A DNA stretch of 64,000 bases from Crotophaga sulcirostris (Eukaryota > Chordata > Aves > Cuculiformes > Crotophagidae): NCBI GenBank assembly GCA_013397455.1, contig VYZB01000026.1:484210-548209 (forward strand), read 5' to 3'. Position numbers and translations under genes: made by a program. The notes beneath the pieces are model-generated. The model had not been told where the DNA came from. It saw only the letters and a list, made by a program, of their open reading frames with translations, and searched no databases. Position 1 is the stretch's first letter. Each line of letters begins with the position of its first letter. Below are positions 1 through 12,983 of this stretch, in pieces.

Positions 1-2332
1 TCCCTAGGGTAAACAACAAGGTTACATTTAAAGGTTTAGGCACAAGAAATAATTTTCAGTATAAGTGCCTGCAAGTTTCCTGTTGTTCATCTGGAGCAAT
101 CGAAGCAAACTTTTCAGCCACCGTATTCCCAGTACATATTTTTAATTTCCTCTCTGTCTTATCATCTCTCTGTGGTAACCAGTTATTCAGAAATTTAACT
201 TCCATCTGTCAAGCTCAAATAGAATTGGAAAGGCAACTAAAAGAAATACAGAAAAATAATTTTAAAATTACATATCAACAATTTCAAAAGTTTTTAGGAC
301 AATTCCCATTGTCTCTAGCTAGAGTTGTGTTTCTCGCTCCCTAATCTGCCTTCAAATATCTCATTCACTATATTAAAAAAATCCCATATCAAATTGTTGA
401 CATTTTCTTTTTGCTTTTGCTCATCCACAAAATCTCTAGACTAGAGCTTATAAGACCCCAGATTTTACTTGTTGACTTCAAAGAACATGCTATATAAATG
501 CTTTACAAATTATGACAGCCAACAAAAAAAGAGAAGTTACTTCCAAATCAACTTATGGATTACGATTAACGGAAAACTATAAGCACATTTCTGCAGAAAA
601 AAAGAAGATAGATCAGGGCAGGGACAACAGGGTATAACCAAATGTCAAACAAGACAAGGTACAACATTGATTTTAGTATAAAAACAAAGGGAAATAGCTA
701 GGAAGATACCACTGTCACAACCAGCTGGCGAAAAAGAGTGTAGGGAAAGCCAAGTAATGATCCAGGGGCTATAATGTTCTACACCTTAATAACAGGCCCT
801 GTGCTCAGCCTGGTCCTGGGATGCATGCACCAAGGATTAACAGCTCCAGTAGAAAAACTGGAAGAATCAGTGTAAAGAGAAATGTTGATCTTCCAATATC
901 TGCAACTTTGAATTTATTTTCGACTTATTTATGTCGCATTGCAACACATTATTGACAGGTATCCTGTATCTGCCACAGATGTCCCATTTTGGAAAGAACC
1001 CTGGAAAGTGAATATCATTGTACAAGAGGTCTTTTGTCACTGGCATGGGCTTTACATAAACTTGTTGAGCTCTTATCAATAATATTTGAGTAGCACATAG
1101 CTATGTCAACACACTTTGCTGAAAGAATGAAAAAAAATTCTGGTAACAAATCCATTCCACCACCAAATTGTAATATGAGATTTTAAAGAGGTCCTAAGTA
1201 AAGCAAAATGCTTTTAGTCTGATAACAATTCTGAGAATTTGATATATTTCTAATAATAATTCAATAGTGTACAATTCAATATAGTATATTTCCAGAGCAG
1301 AATAAAAGAACTGGTGTTAAGGGATTAGCATAATTGAGTTGTAATTTAAGTGATAAATTATTATATACTTACTGGCTATCTTTTCTAGGTATTTGTCACT
1401 AAAATTCTTCAAAATATGTTATTTTTTGTGGTGTAACGTGGAATGGGAGGTAAAAGCTAAGTGCAATTCTATATTTAACTTTAAATACAGTTTTTATTTA
1501 CAAGTTATATTCATACCTTACCTTGCAATCTCAGATGACAAATTTGTTTGAACATTTTGTTGCAGAAGGCTCAGTGTAGCTCTCATAAGAAACACGTTCA
1601 TTTCTTTATCATAGTAATCACATGGGTTTAGTGATTTTATGTGATGGATTCATAGCAGCTCTATAATATTTTAATAATTAGATTCTATATTGTTAGTTTG
1701 GATGTTTGTGAACAAACCGACTCAATTTACAGAAGCTCTGTTAGAAGCAACAGACAGAAACGAAAAGATATAGCTCAGTATAAGCCATCCATCAACAAAT
1801 ACACAGAAGTCACAGAGAGACAGTAAAACCTATGAAAAAATCCCTAAGACATAAGCAATAAGAGAAGAATGCCATTTGGAAAAGAATCTTTGCAAAAGGG
1901 ATTTCCCTTAGTTAAAATGAGGCAGACATAGGATCTACCTGAGGATTCTGAAGGTGCCTAACTAATATACTTGCAGGAGGTGATAAATCCTGACATAATA
2001 CAGACATAGTTGCAGAGTGCTATTTCTAAATATTTTGTTTCTATTTTCAATTGAAAACTACTCTTTTTTTTTTTAAAGCAGCTTATGAGATCACTGAAGG
2101 GAAGAACAGAAAGAGCTTGGATTTAGTTGAATTTGCCAGGTAAACTGACTGATAAGTCACACTGTATGCTGGGACCTAGTCTAAAAGTGGAGAATTGTAA
2201 GAATTTATCTTGTAATAGGAAACCTGGAAATTAAGGGTGATGCTCTGAGAGAATGCAGAGAGGGGATAAAGGGGCAATTAGGCTGATTGGGTTACTTATT
2301 TTTTCTGTGTCATTCTTTAATAATGACAAAAA
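1..2332. other. AT-rich intergenic or intronic DNA
   Basis: I see no gene, RNA or recognisable repeat here. Open frames are short; the longest, at 867-1079 on the minus strand, has no matching splice signals. There is a T-run near 2065-2075. Confidence 0.6.
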
Positions 2333-3090
2333 TAATCACAGAATCACAGAATCATTTAGGTTGGAAAAGACCTTTGAGATCATTGAGTCTAACACTGCCA
2401 AGCCACCACCAAACCATGTCCCTAAGCACCACATCTACCATCTGTTAAGCACCTCCAGGGATGGTGACTCCACCATTTCCCTGGGCAGCCTGTTCCAGTG
2501 CTTGACAACCCTTTCGGTGAAGTAATTTTTCCTAATATCCAATCTAAACCTCCCCTGGTGCAACTTAAGGCCATTTCCTCTTGTCCTATGACTTGTTACT
2601 TGGGAGAAGAGACTGACACCCTCCTCACTACAACCTCCTTTCAGGTAGTTGTAGAAAGCAATAAAGTCTCCCTTCAACCACCTTTTCTCCAGGCTAAACA
2701 ACCCCGGTTCCCTCAGCTGCTCCTCATAAGACTTGTGCTCTAGACCTTTCACCAGCTTGGTTGCCTTTCTTTGCACACGCTCCAGCACCTCATTGTCTTT
2801 CTAGTAGTGAGAGACCCAAAACTGAACAAAATATTTGAATTGCAGCCACACCAGTGCCAAGTACGGGGACACAATCACTTCCTTGGTTCTGCTGGCCACA
2901 CTATTTCTGTTACAAGCCAGGATGCTGTTGACTTTCTTGGTCATCTGTGCACACTACTGGCTCATGTTCGGTTGGCTATTGACCAACACCCAGATCCTTT
3001 TCTACTGGGCAACTTTCCAGCCTGTAGTGTTGCATGGGGTTGTTGTGGCCCAGGTGGAGGACCTGGCATTTAGCCTTGTTTAATCTCATT
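2333..3090 (-). mobile_element. CR1 LINE fragment, 3' part of ORF2 plus 3' tail
   Basis: The low-coordinate end holds two copies of the CR1 terminal octamer in reverse (TCACAGAA units, 2336-2353), followed by the reverse complement of the conserved CR1 3' end. Minus-strand translation of 2435-2788 gives the C-terminal region of the CR1 ORF2 protein, with the family signature [15 protein letters not shown] and [15 protein letters not shown]. The copy continues to about 3090 with more decayed, frameshifted ORF2 sequence. It is 5'-truncated and keeps none of the RT catalytic core, so it is dead. CR1 ORF2 encodes an endonuclease-reverse transcriptase that copies its own RNA at target DNA. Confidence 0.93.
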
Positions 3091-3094
3091 TATC

Positions 3095-3650
3095 TAATAT
3101 TAGTTAATGTATGCAAAAAATAAAAATTTTTTTTTCAAAGCTTTCTTCGTATGTTTTTTCTGGAAACTCATAATAACATTTAGCATTACTGCACCATCTT
3201 TTAGCATGGCATAGTCTTTCCTTTGTAGCTGTTGCTACTGCAGCATAAAAATAATACCTGACGGTTTAGCAGCATGGGGATGATTTCTATTGCTCTACAG
3301 GCGAGAATGTTGCTTGGTTAACTTGTTTTTACTTATAAATATCAAATGAAATAGTCTCTTGTCTGTGATCTTGTCTGTAATTAAAAAAAAAAGAGAGTAA
3401 GGACTGTTAAACTTCATATTGTGCATCTCATCTGTTGCTGTGTTTTGTGCCACAGTTGATTCATTGGCTATATTGAGCTACACTGACATAAGGATTTGTT
3501 AAAGATTATTCTAGTTAAAATAGGCAAGTTATAAAAAAGCATATGCTCTTCGAAGCATAAATTTGTGTTTGTACTGTCTGAAGGGATTACAAGAAACAAA
3601 TTGTGTATTTTGTTTCCTCTTAGATTTAAATTATTTTATGAAATCACTAC
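3095..3650. other. Unique AT-rich spacer between two CR1 copies
   Basis: No gene or repeat was recognised. It separates two oppositely oriented CR1 copies and contains short A and T runs (3112-3130, 3384-3394). Confidence 0.55.
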
Positions 3651-3653
3651 AAC

Positions 3654-4240
3654 ACAAGGAAGATTTCAGGCAAAAATGCCAGAAGGCCTGCATGGATAAA
3701 TAAGGACCTCCTGGACCATCTCAAACACAAAAACAAAGCCTGCAGAGAGTGGAAGAAAGGACTGGTAGCACCTGTTGGACTGGGTCCAGAGGATAGGCAT
3801 GAAGATGATCGGAGGGGTGGAACACCTCTCCGATGAGAACAGACTGACACAGTTGGGCTGTTCATCCTGGAGAAGAGAAGGATTCAGGGAGACCTTGTAG
3901 CAGCCTTCCAGTATGTAAAGGGAGCCCATAAGAAACCTGGAGAGGGACTGTTTACAAGGGCATGTAGTGACAGGATAAGGCGTAATAGCTTTAAGCTGAA
4001 GGAGGGTAGATTTAGATTAGACATTAGGAAGAAATTCTTTACTGTGAGGATGGTGAACGCATTGGAACAGGTTGCCCAGAGAAGCTGTGGATGCCCCATC
4101 CCTGGAAGTGTTCAAGGCCAAGCTGGATGAGGCTTTGTGCAACCTGTTCTAGTGGAAGGTGCCCCTGCCCATGGCAGGGGGTTTGGAACTAGATAATCTT
4201 AGAGATCCCTGCCAACCCAAACAATTCTATGATTCTAATT
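3654..4240 (+). mobile_element. CR1 LINE copy with internal deletion
   Basis: The first ~110 bp (3660-3770) translate, with breaks, to the linker between endonuclease and RT of CR1 ORF2 (visible: INKDLLDHLKHKNKAC). The sequence then jumps at about 3775-3790 directly to the region coding the ORF2 C-terminus and runs to a normal 3' end at 4236 (AATTCTATGATTCTA). The whole RT domain is absent. The 3' half belongs to the CR1 subfamily whose tail reads CCATGGCAGGGGG before the final hairpin-like segment. Either a post-insertion deletion or template switching during reverse transcription would explain it. Confidence 0.88.
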
Positions 4241-7200
4241 TTATTTTTCAGTGGCATGAAATGTGATTAAGATTGTAGATGCTGGTTTTGGTCACATTTG
4301 AGTTTGACAACTGAAGGGTGGATAATTGGAACTTTTGTAATCTTGCATAGATTTCAGAGCAAGCCTATTTTGACTCAAGCACATTAAGTGAATATTCTGT
4401 TGAAATAACTTGTAGAGAAATAATTAACAATGTTGACATTTAGGTTGTCATTCAGGGTTTCAGAGCTAGCATTTGAGGAGATGACATGGGAGTTCACATT
4501 ACTCGCTTGCATAAGAATATATTCATATAGGATGCAAGACTATATTGGTTATATTAAGATGATATTTTCAGGTTATGCTTGGGTGATCATGTACTCTGAC
4601 CTAACTAATTTTATTTCTTTTATCTTTGGGCTCACCATTAAGTTTTCTAATGATCTGAATGTTGTTACTTTTAGAATTAGTATCTGGGTACAGTGGTAGA
4701 GCAATTAAAATGGATTACTATGTTGCCTTCTCCAGAAGTTTATCATTTGGTTTTCTGGCAATGTTAAGCCCCAGACTGTGAAGGGGTATTTGATCAGTGA
4801 GGTTAGGGGCTCAGAGGCAGGCAGATATGCATATGTCATTTACTTGCTTTTCTCTAGAAACACAAAAGTGCTTTTTTAACAATCTGATATCTAAACTCAA
4901 CCTTCTGACTTTGAGGGTCCTCGTTCTATTTAGAGTGCAAAATAACAGTAGCGTAACATTTGCTCACTCTCTTTGCCTTCTGCAGGCTCCTGACAGTTTA
5001 CATGCTCAAGGCTCAGTCTGAGCTGAGCAAATACTGCACCTAGTTGAACACCACGTTCTGCTTAACAATTGACAGTTTGCAGTGATGAAACTTCAGTTAG
5101 CATGAGTGCTCCTTGCAGGGCAAGCTGCATTCAGATATGTTACAGCAACAGCAGCAATAGAAATTTTGCTTCAGCTTGTGGGAAAAAGCAAATGCAAGCA
5201 ATGCTTTCCTGTAGAACTCGAGCTAACAGAAATACTCTACATTTTCTAAAAGCTGAAAATGAGGGTTGGAACGTTCTCCCAGTCTTCAGAAGATGAGCCA
5301 GATAGCTTTGAAGAGTGGAGCCTTAATCGTCGACTTCCCTCCCAACTAGAACATGATCACCTCATAAGACCACATTGCAACTTTGTCTCAGACATTACTA
5401 ATTATTATACTGTAAACATTATGCTGTTATCCAAAAGGGTAACTGACCAGATATAAACCACAGTCAAATTAGTTTTTATTCAAGGTAGCTGACCAAATTA
5501 GAGGGGAAAAATGTGCAGGACCCATGGGGAAACACACTGACACACGTGTGTGTGCAAACATGCACAAACACAAATGTGCACTCTGAATCTTACTCTTGTT
5601 CTGAGTAACTGACGAGCCAGGGCAAAAATTCTTGGAGATGCATGGCTCTTGAAATATCCAATCTCACAGCCCAGTAGGTGCACATGAGTAACTGGCCAGG
5701 GTTTGAAACAGCTTTTCAATAGCACGATAAGGAGCATCACTGCTTAATTTCAAGAAATTCAACCCCTGATTAGTCACCTTTTCCATTGTCCTTTCTAGGA
5801 AACAGCAGTTAGATCTGTTTTTATTTTGTGCATACACTTTAGAAGCTCATACTGTTACTGTAAAGTGGTGAAAGGAAAGTAGGAAAGAAGTCAACCCTGG
5901 TTTTATTTCTATCTCTGGCCTTTGAGCAAAGGGATTTATTTTCTCCTTCCTTCTTCATATCTGAAATACAAGACTTGAGAAAGAAGATGGTCTTGTAGAA
6001 GCCCTCACAGACATCAGTGTGGAGTTTGAAAAACACCAGCATTACGAGAAGAGCTGAGGAAAGTTGAGGAAAGACTAGGCAGATGAAAGAATAAGGCGAA
6101 TGGAAGCAGTGCTGGGGCAGACAGGGTAGATACAGAGCACCTGTGTGAAGGGAGTTAGAAGAACAAAAGTTTGCTGTAAAAGTGAAGAGGAGTGAGATTC
6201 TGTCAGTACAGACCAAAATCACCTTTTTCTGTTTGGGGCTGTTTGAAACGCTAGTTTTTAGCTATGCATACACAGATGCTGGTTGAAGGAGCATGGAAAA
6301 GATAAATTATATCCATAATACAATATTTATTCTTTTTGGTCCCATTTTATGATGTATCTGTGTTATGTAATAGTTGAGTCCATAATGCATGCAAGCAAAC
6401 TACCTTTCATGGCTCCATTGCTGCTGGAGCAGGAAAGGATTACAGGTCAGCTAGAACAGAGGACTGAACAAATACCAAACCGAGGATCAATCCTCTTTTC
6501 AAACTTTTGCAACAGGTATGAAGAAGAAGATTTGAATTGTGAATATTTTTTTATTTCCAGGACTTCATTAGTCACTCTTATAGCGTACCATTAAAACCAG
6601 GTGTTGTGTGAGTATATACCTTAGTTCAGTAAGAGCTTAATTGCTTTTTTAAATAACTAAATCCATGGTTATTTAGTAATATGAGAGCAATACAGAATTG
6701 TTCTATAGTGATAATTTCATAATCCTGAATTTTCTTCTTCTGCCTTAAAACAATTCCAGTTGCATCTCTTAAAAAAAGTTCATTCCAATTCTTCACAGCT
6801 ATCTCACACATTCCTATTTAGAAACATTCATAGAAAAAACTACCTTTGAGTAGAAATGCTATATTCTGCATCCTCCACCATCTCAAGAAACGCTTCAGTT
6901 TTGTTCCTTTTCTGGTGCCACTTACTTTTCAAAACCAACTTTAGAATAATTAAGTTGTTTACTTTAGGGGTTGTCTAATCATACACTGTGAGTGCAGGGA
7001 TTTGCATATGAGATTAATGCCCAGAATGTCCTTGTTTAGTCTCTTGTTAAGTATTTTTCTATTCCTGACTAATATCTGATTGCTGCTATCTGTGATTGAG
7101 TGAATATACTTTTCTTTATGAATAGCTTGTTGATGTCCTAGGATCCTCTGGGACAAAGGCAGCTGCATACATATAAGGTGATATTAGTATTTTCCATCTT

Positions 7201-10024
7201 ATCAGAAAAAGTCCACAGCTAGGGAGATATTAAAGCAATATTTTCAGCTCTCTGCATTCCCAGTAGTTTAAATTGAAAAGCCCAGTATAAAATTGTTAAC
7301 TAAAAATAGCTTTCCCTCTTCAATTCATAGTATTATAAAGAACCTCCTGCATTACTTACTTCTCTCAAGGCCATAATGATCTTTAAAGGCCAATTCTAAT
7401 GATATTTGTATCCAGGCTCGATTTTATTGATTGGAAAAAATTGGCACTTTTCTGGAGATTTTCTTCAACAGGCAGATAGAGCTCACAGGTGTGAGTATTT
7501 TTGGAGTCTTTGTTGAAGATTTTCGTTTACTTATTTTCACTTCTCCCACCTCCAATATTCTTCTTCCTGCATAATGTATAGATTAGTGAGAGGGGGTCAG
7601 CTGCACCTGCATTTCAGCAATTTTCCTGAAGTGTTTCATACTTCGTGATAAAACCATTCACTTACATCAATGGAACTATTCAGTAGGATAACCGATCACC
7701 TGAAGTATCAGAGGATGCTTGAAAGCAGTCAGACTGTGTGGATTTTAGGACTTCATATATACAGTTACTGCAAAAAAAGAAACTATGGAGGCCAAATCTA
7801 TACAGTTGCAACCTTTAGCAAGTAGAGAAGGAGGGTGGTTCTGTGAACCTATGAGTTCTGGACTCAACTTTGAAGAGGCCATATCTTCATATGCTTTTCA
7901 GCAAACCATTTGGATTAATTTCCTAATATGGAAAACAGATAAAAAGTTAATTATATCCTCATTTGTCTATCCACCCTTTATCTTTGGCTGTTGCAGCACT
8001 GACCATGTATTGTGTTGCACTTACAATACTTAGGAAACAGCAGCCTGACTTGGTCAGCAAGTCCTCCCATTACATCCAATAATTCTCCTGGCTGGGATTC
8101 ATTAGCTCAATGGCCATAACATTAATTATTCATATACAGTCTTCATTCATGGATTGTTTTTCTTACTCACTTCAGCAAAAGTAGTTTAATGAAATTTCAT
8201 CTTGCCTGATAGAGAAAGATAAATCTAAGTCAAGCTAACATTTCTGTTAATATGCTGTAATTAAAAGGCATTCTGCATTCTCATCCTGTTTTCCAGGGCA
8301 GTTCAACACATTTCATTGATCATTTTGCAAAATGACTGTTAGAGGGGCATTGAAATCAGAGGGATTGCATTCAGTTTACTAGAATCAGTGGGATACTGGA
8401 AATTTCTATATGGCCTTTAAGCATTACCACAGCTGGAAATAAGGTTTTTAATATGCTTTTCAATTTCTTTATTTAAATAATAGTTTATTTGTGTAGAACT
8501 ACTGTATTTAGGTCTTTGTTGCAGTTTAGCATCTTTGTGCTAAAAAGCAGCCAGTTTCGACCATCTAAGATAAGGCTGCTTTGATGGTTCTTGTTATAGA
8601 ATGCAAAGGGTTTTTCCCACAGAGTTTTCTGCTGGAAAAAATCCACAGATCAAAGTATGAACTGACATGCTGATAAAGACATTTTTTTTGTGTGTTCTCC
8701 TTGCATTTTTTCAAACCTTAGGGGGAAAAAAAAACTTGTGTTCTCTGAGGTGTTGAATTCTTTATCAGTGCATAGAGAGTAACCATATTTGCAAATTTAC
8801 AGTATGCTTTCTGAAAAGATTCACAGCATTGGTCTCCTTTCCTTAAGCTCTGGGAATTGAATGTTACTCTTTTTTTCTTAAGAGCACTCCCAAGCCACAT
8901 GGCTAGTCATCTGTTAGTGCCACATGGAGCCAAATCTGTGAACATTTCTGTTTCTGCCTCCTGCATCTTTTCAGGGTCTAGTAGGTTATTTTTCATAGTT
9001 ATAAAACTTGACATGTGTTGTTGTACAAATGGTGGATTTGGAGATATCTTCTATCACTTTTAGTGTGTACTCAGACTTCTAATTCTGCATCCTTCTCACT
9101 GTCTGGAAAGTCAGTTATTGATGGTATATGTTTGTATGTGCACAGCCTGTGTAAGGTTTAGCGTGGTATATGCTGGTGTAACACAGAGTGAAGTGGCCTA
9201 AGGGGAAATCTTTGAATCAAAAAGAGGATTTTACTCAACTGTATTTGAAAAAAATGCCTAAAGGAATCACTGGTCAATTGATAATACATTATTTCCTTAT
9301 TAAACGGTTCGCTCTTACAACTCCCTTTTTGTTATCTTTCACTTTGCACACAGGACCCCTGCACAATTTGCTTCAGTAAAGACAAATTGCCTGTTGCTAC
9401 TAAAGATTTTTCCCAGGCTTTATCATCCTTTGTACCTCAGTAATATCTTGCAATGGGATAAAGGAAAAATTAATTTTGTAGCTATCTAACTTACACAAGG
9501 CCAAGAATAGATTTAAAAATGATTCTATAGTTCTTTGAAGCCAATCATGTGTGCATTTTTTATTTCAGTCAAGTCAGGCTCAATTGCATTATTTTTATTT
9601 CATTAAATATCTTTTCTGTAGAAGTAGGTTCTGAGTGCTAAGTTGTGGTCTAGACATTTCGAAAAGTTACTGTTTGACAGCTGGTTCACAATAATTTCTC
9701 ATTTTTTTGTTCTTGATATACAATAATTGGGAAGTAATTGAGGCTGGTTTAGCCCTCAGTTAAGGAAGTTTCTGGTAAAAGATTCCTCCCATGGAAATTT
9801 TATAATTACAAAGACGAAGAACAGACAAAGGAGGGAAAAAAAGAAACTGCAGTAATAATGGACTTGCTGTTAATTCAATGATTTTTCCGCTGTCTTTTTG
9901 AACCCAAGACAAATGATATACAGGAATTAAAGAAGAATGCAGAAAACTATGTACGTTTTCCACTTACATTTTATCAATTTTATAATATATGAATTGCATG
10001 AAAATAAAATAGATAAACATGTCT
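4241..10024. other. Long AT-rich stretch without recognised genes
   Basis: No coding exon, RNA gene or interspersed repeat was recognised in these 5.8 kb. A short alternating purine-pyrimidine run with a CACGTG core lies at 5541-5556. All open frames are below 130 codons and lack supporting signals. Confidence 0.55.
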
Positions 10025-10221
10025 GTTCAAGGTTTACACTAGAATAGGTTGCCCAGGGAAGTGGTTGAGTTGCCATCCCTGGAGTTAAAGATGTTAAAAG
10101 ATGTGTAGATGTGACACTTAGTGACATGGTTTAGTGGTGGGCTTGGCAGTGTTAAGTTTCTGGTTGGACTCGATGATCTTAAGAGTCTTTTCAAACCTAA
10201 ATGATTCTGTGAATTCTGCGA
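10025..10221 (+). mobile_element. Short CR1 3'-end fragment
   Basis: A strongly 5'-truncated copy. It starts inside the last ORF2 codons (AGGTTGCCCAGGGAAGTGG), continues through the 3' untranslated segment with GGTTGGACTCGATGATCTTAA, and ends in a decayed octamer tail near 10203-10218. It has no coding capacity. Confidence 0.9.
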
Positions 10222-12983
10222 AGGTCCCTATACCTTTAGAACTACAATTAATATAAATATCTAGATATCGTTTAGGTATGCAACAGATTCCTCAAAATTT
10301 GGTTAAAAATAATGCTTCTTTTTTGTTATTCTAGGTCAAAAGAAGTTAAACAAAGCGTCAAGACCGTAAAGGTCTACATAGTAATTGTCTACAGCTGAAA
10401 TTTCTGACTTTCTGTCCCTTGACAGTCCATGAGAGGAGACAAGATTTTTCAGGCCCACTTCCTCTCTTCCTAAAGTATATATCCAAAATGAGGTTGACGA
10501 AATTTGCCTTCAGAGTCCCTGTTTCTGTACAGTAGCTACAAAGTTAGGATGCCTAGTTCACATATAAAACTCTATATTGTATGTCTAAAGCTAAGTGAAC
10601 TGAATCTTAAACTCAGGAAACACTTTTCACATCAATGTGATACTTTCCACTGTCTAAGGTAATTAAAATAGCAGCAAGTACTGCACAGGCAGTTTGAATA
10701 TATAGTCCTATTACTTAATGTGACATTCCTTTCTTTAAAAATGCTATTGCTAATGAAATGATATAGAGAAGCTTGTCAGAACAACGTCTCAGGAAGTGAA
10801 AAATGTGATTTAATAGAATTTTGATTCCTTGACTTGCTATTTGATTTTTTTTTAGAAAAAGATTGCTTTTTGAATGCAGTCTTGAATGTAGGGGAAGAGG
10901 AAGCATTAAGCAGTTAATCCCAGCTTGAAAAGTAACTTTGTGACATTTCTAAGAGTAAGTTATTCAATTACTGTTTGTTTGGTTTAAGTGTAGAGGACTG
11001 TAACTTCTTAGAGACCCTTGAAGCCAGATGATTATTGACATTTTATTTCTACACATTTCCTTTTGAGATCTAAGACTTTATATTGGAATGTTTATAAACA
11101 GCATATAATGAAGGAGATGGGTTCCTCACTTAGAAGTAATATTTTTAGAGGCATCGCACATAACTTTTTCCCCTTAAGAAGATACTACTGCAATTAGGGT
11201 TGTGTGACATTTTTACTTTTTAAGTAAAAATAACTTTCAGCTTTTTTATCCATTATACTTCATCTTGGAAGCTGAAGGTTTTGTTCTTATTTTATAATTT
11301 TGGAATACTTTTAATGAAAGGAAATACTGAAACAAACCCTCAGAGATTTCTGCAGTTCATTGTTTTGTGTATGTCTTTATTTGTAAATTTTCAACAATAA
11401 CTTTATCAGAAGGGTTGCTAAGTCACTCTTTATGTTGTATTATTGGCAGATCTTTTGCCAAGGTTGCAGTCATACGATTAATCAGTGACTCAGATAATTC
11501 TGTCCTAATCCATAGGTTCTTTTTCAAGAATCCATATGTTACATGTGAGTATTTTTCTTACATCTTGAACACCCATTCTCTTTTACAGTATTATGGATTA
11601 GCTTTTACTTTTGGCACAAAAGTTAATGTGAGTACATGCTGCTTTCTCAGATGATTATTCCTCCATGAGTGCCTTGTTTATTGAAATCCAAGGAGCTTTG
11701 TGTTATTTTTTGAAGCTATGTAACTACCAATAATGCAATGGTATGTGTCACTAAATTATCTCTTTTGGATGTGTTCCTCTGCCTCTGATTATTTTCCTTC
11801 CCTTCACATACGCTAGCAGATATCTCAGTTACTTTATGGTGTCTACTATGGTACCAGACATCAGAGTTTAGGCACTCAAAACCTACCTTTTTTTTCTGTT
11901 TGCATTCAGCAAACAGAACCAAATGATTTTTGCTCTTTTGGAAATGGGATAAAAATATCCCTTTGGCCTTCTGAATTATGACCTCTACAGCTCCATTGTT
12001 TACCTGGCTGCCCCAGCATGCTATGGCTCCCCTCAATCTTGTGCCCCAGTCTTCACCTCCTTTTCCTTTTCCATCCAGAAAGACTGACTAGGCTTTATAG
12101 CACCCTTTCTTTGAGGCACAGGTGTTATAAAGAGAAGAGAAAGCTGTGTAACTTCTCTACAGTAAGCTATGAATTGTCTTAGATATATTTTTTTTTGAGA
12201 TTTTTTCCTGAAATTTATTTTCACCAAAAGTCTGTGATTAACTTACATCAATTATATTTCTATTATTTCTTTTTTTTTCTCTTTTTTTCACCTTGTCCCC
12301 TCCATGCTATACGTATTTATTTGCATTGCAGTGAATTCTACAGGATACACAGAGGATCTGAAGCCTTATTTGTCAGACATTATACAAAGATCCCTGCTCT
12401 AAAACTTTAAATCAAGAAGCAGAGAAAACAGAATCGGAAGGCATGGACTTTATTTCTAGTTCAAAATTCAGAGTTTTTTTTTTTTTCTTTGCTTACCTAT
12501 GACAAACATCATGGGATGTATGATGTATTAAAAATGTATACTTTTTCAGCAGACTGTTCAACCTCACCATCTTCATTTGGGGATTACCATTAGATATCCT
12601 TTGCTTCAATAATAATACTTACTGTAAGCTTTGAATTTTCTTAAGGCTTCCTTAAATGAGAAAGCAAGACTTTTAAAAGACAGTAGAATTTCTGTTTCCT
12701 TTGATTTAACAGTCTCTTATCTGTCCTTGCAATAATATCTTCTAATGTTATCCAAGATGACTGATACTTAGCATTCTACAAAGGATTTTGGTTTCCAGAG
12801 CTACATAGTGTTTCTGTGGAAACATTGTGCTTTTATTTCAGTCCTTTGCAATACTATGTTTTCTGTAAAACCAAATTGCTATTTTATTTCCTGAAAAGGA
12901 AGCATTAATCATGTTTTACCCTGTCTTAATTCATGAATGCAGTCACTTTTGGAGAATTTAGTTGATGTTTCATTGCTGTTTTG
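10222..12983. other. AT-rich stretch without recognised genes
   Basis: Nothing recognisable apart from homopolymer T runs (for example 12189-12197 and 12473-12486) and a perfect 9-bp inverted repeat with a 3-nt spacer at 11210-11230. No gene signal was found. Confidence 0.55.

Noticed and set aside
867..1079. Minus-strand open frame of 70 codons with a protein-like look
   Set aside because: No acceptor or donor at its ends, no recognised domain, and many frames of this size occur by chance in AT-rich DNA.
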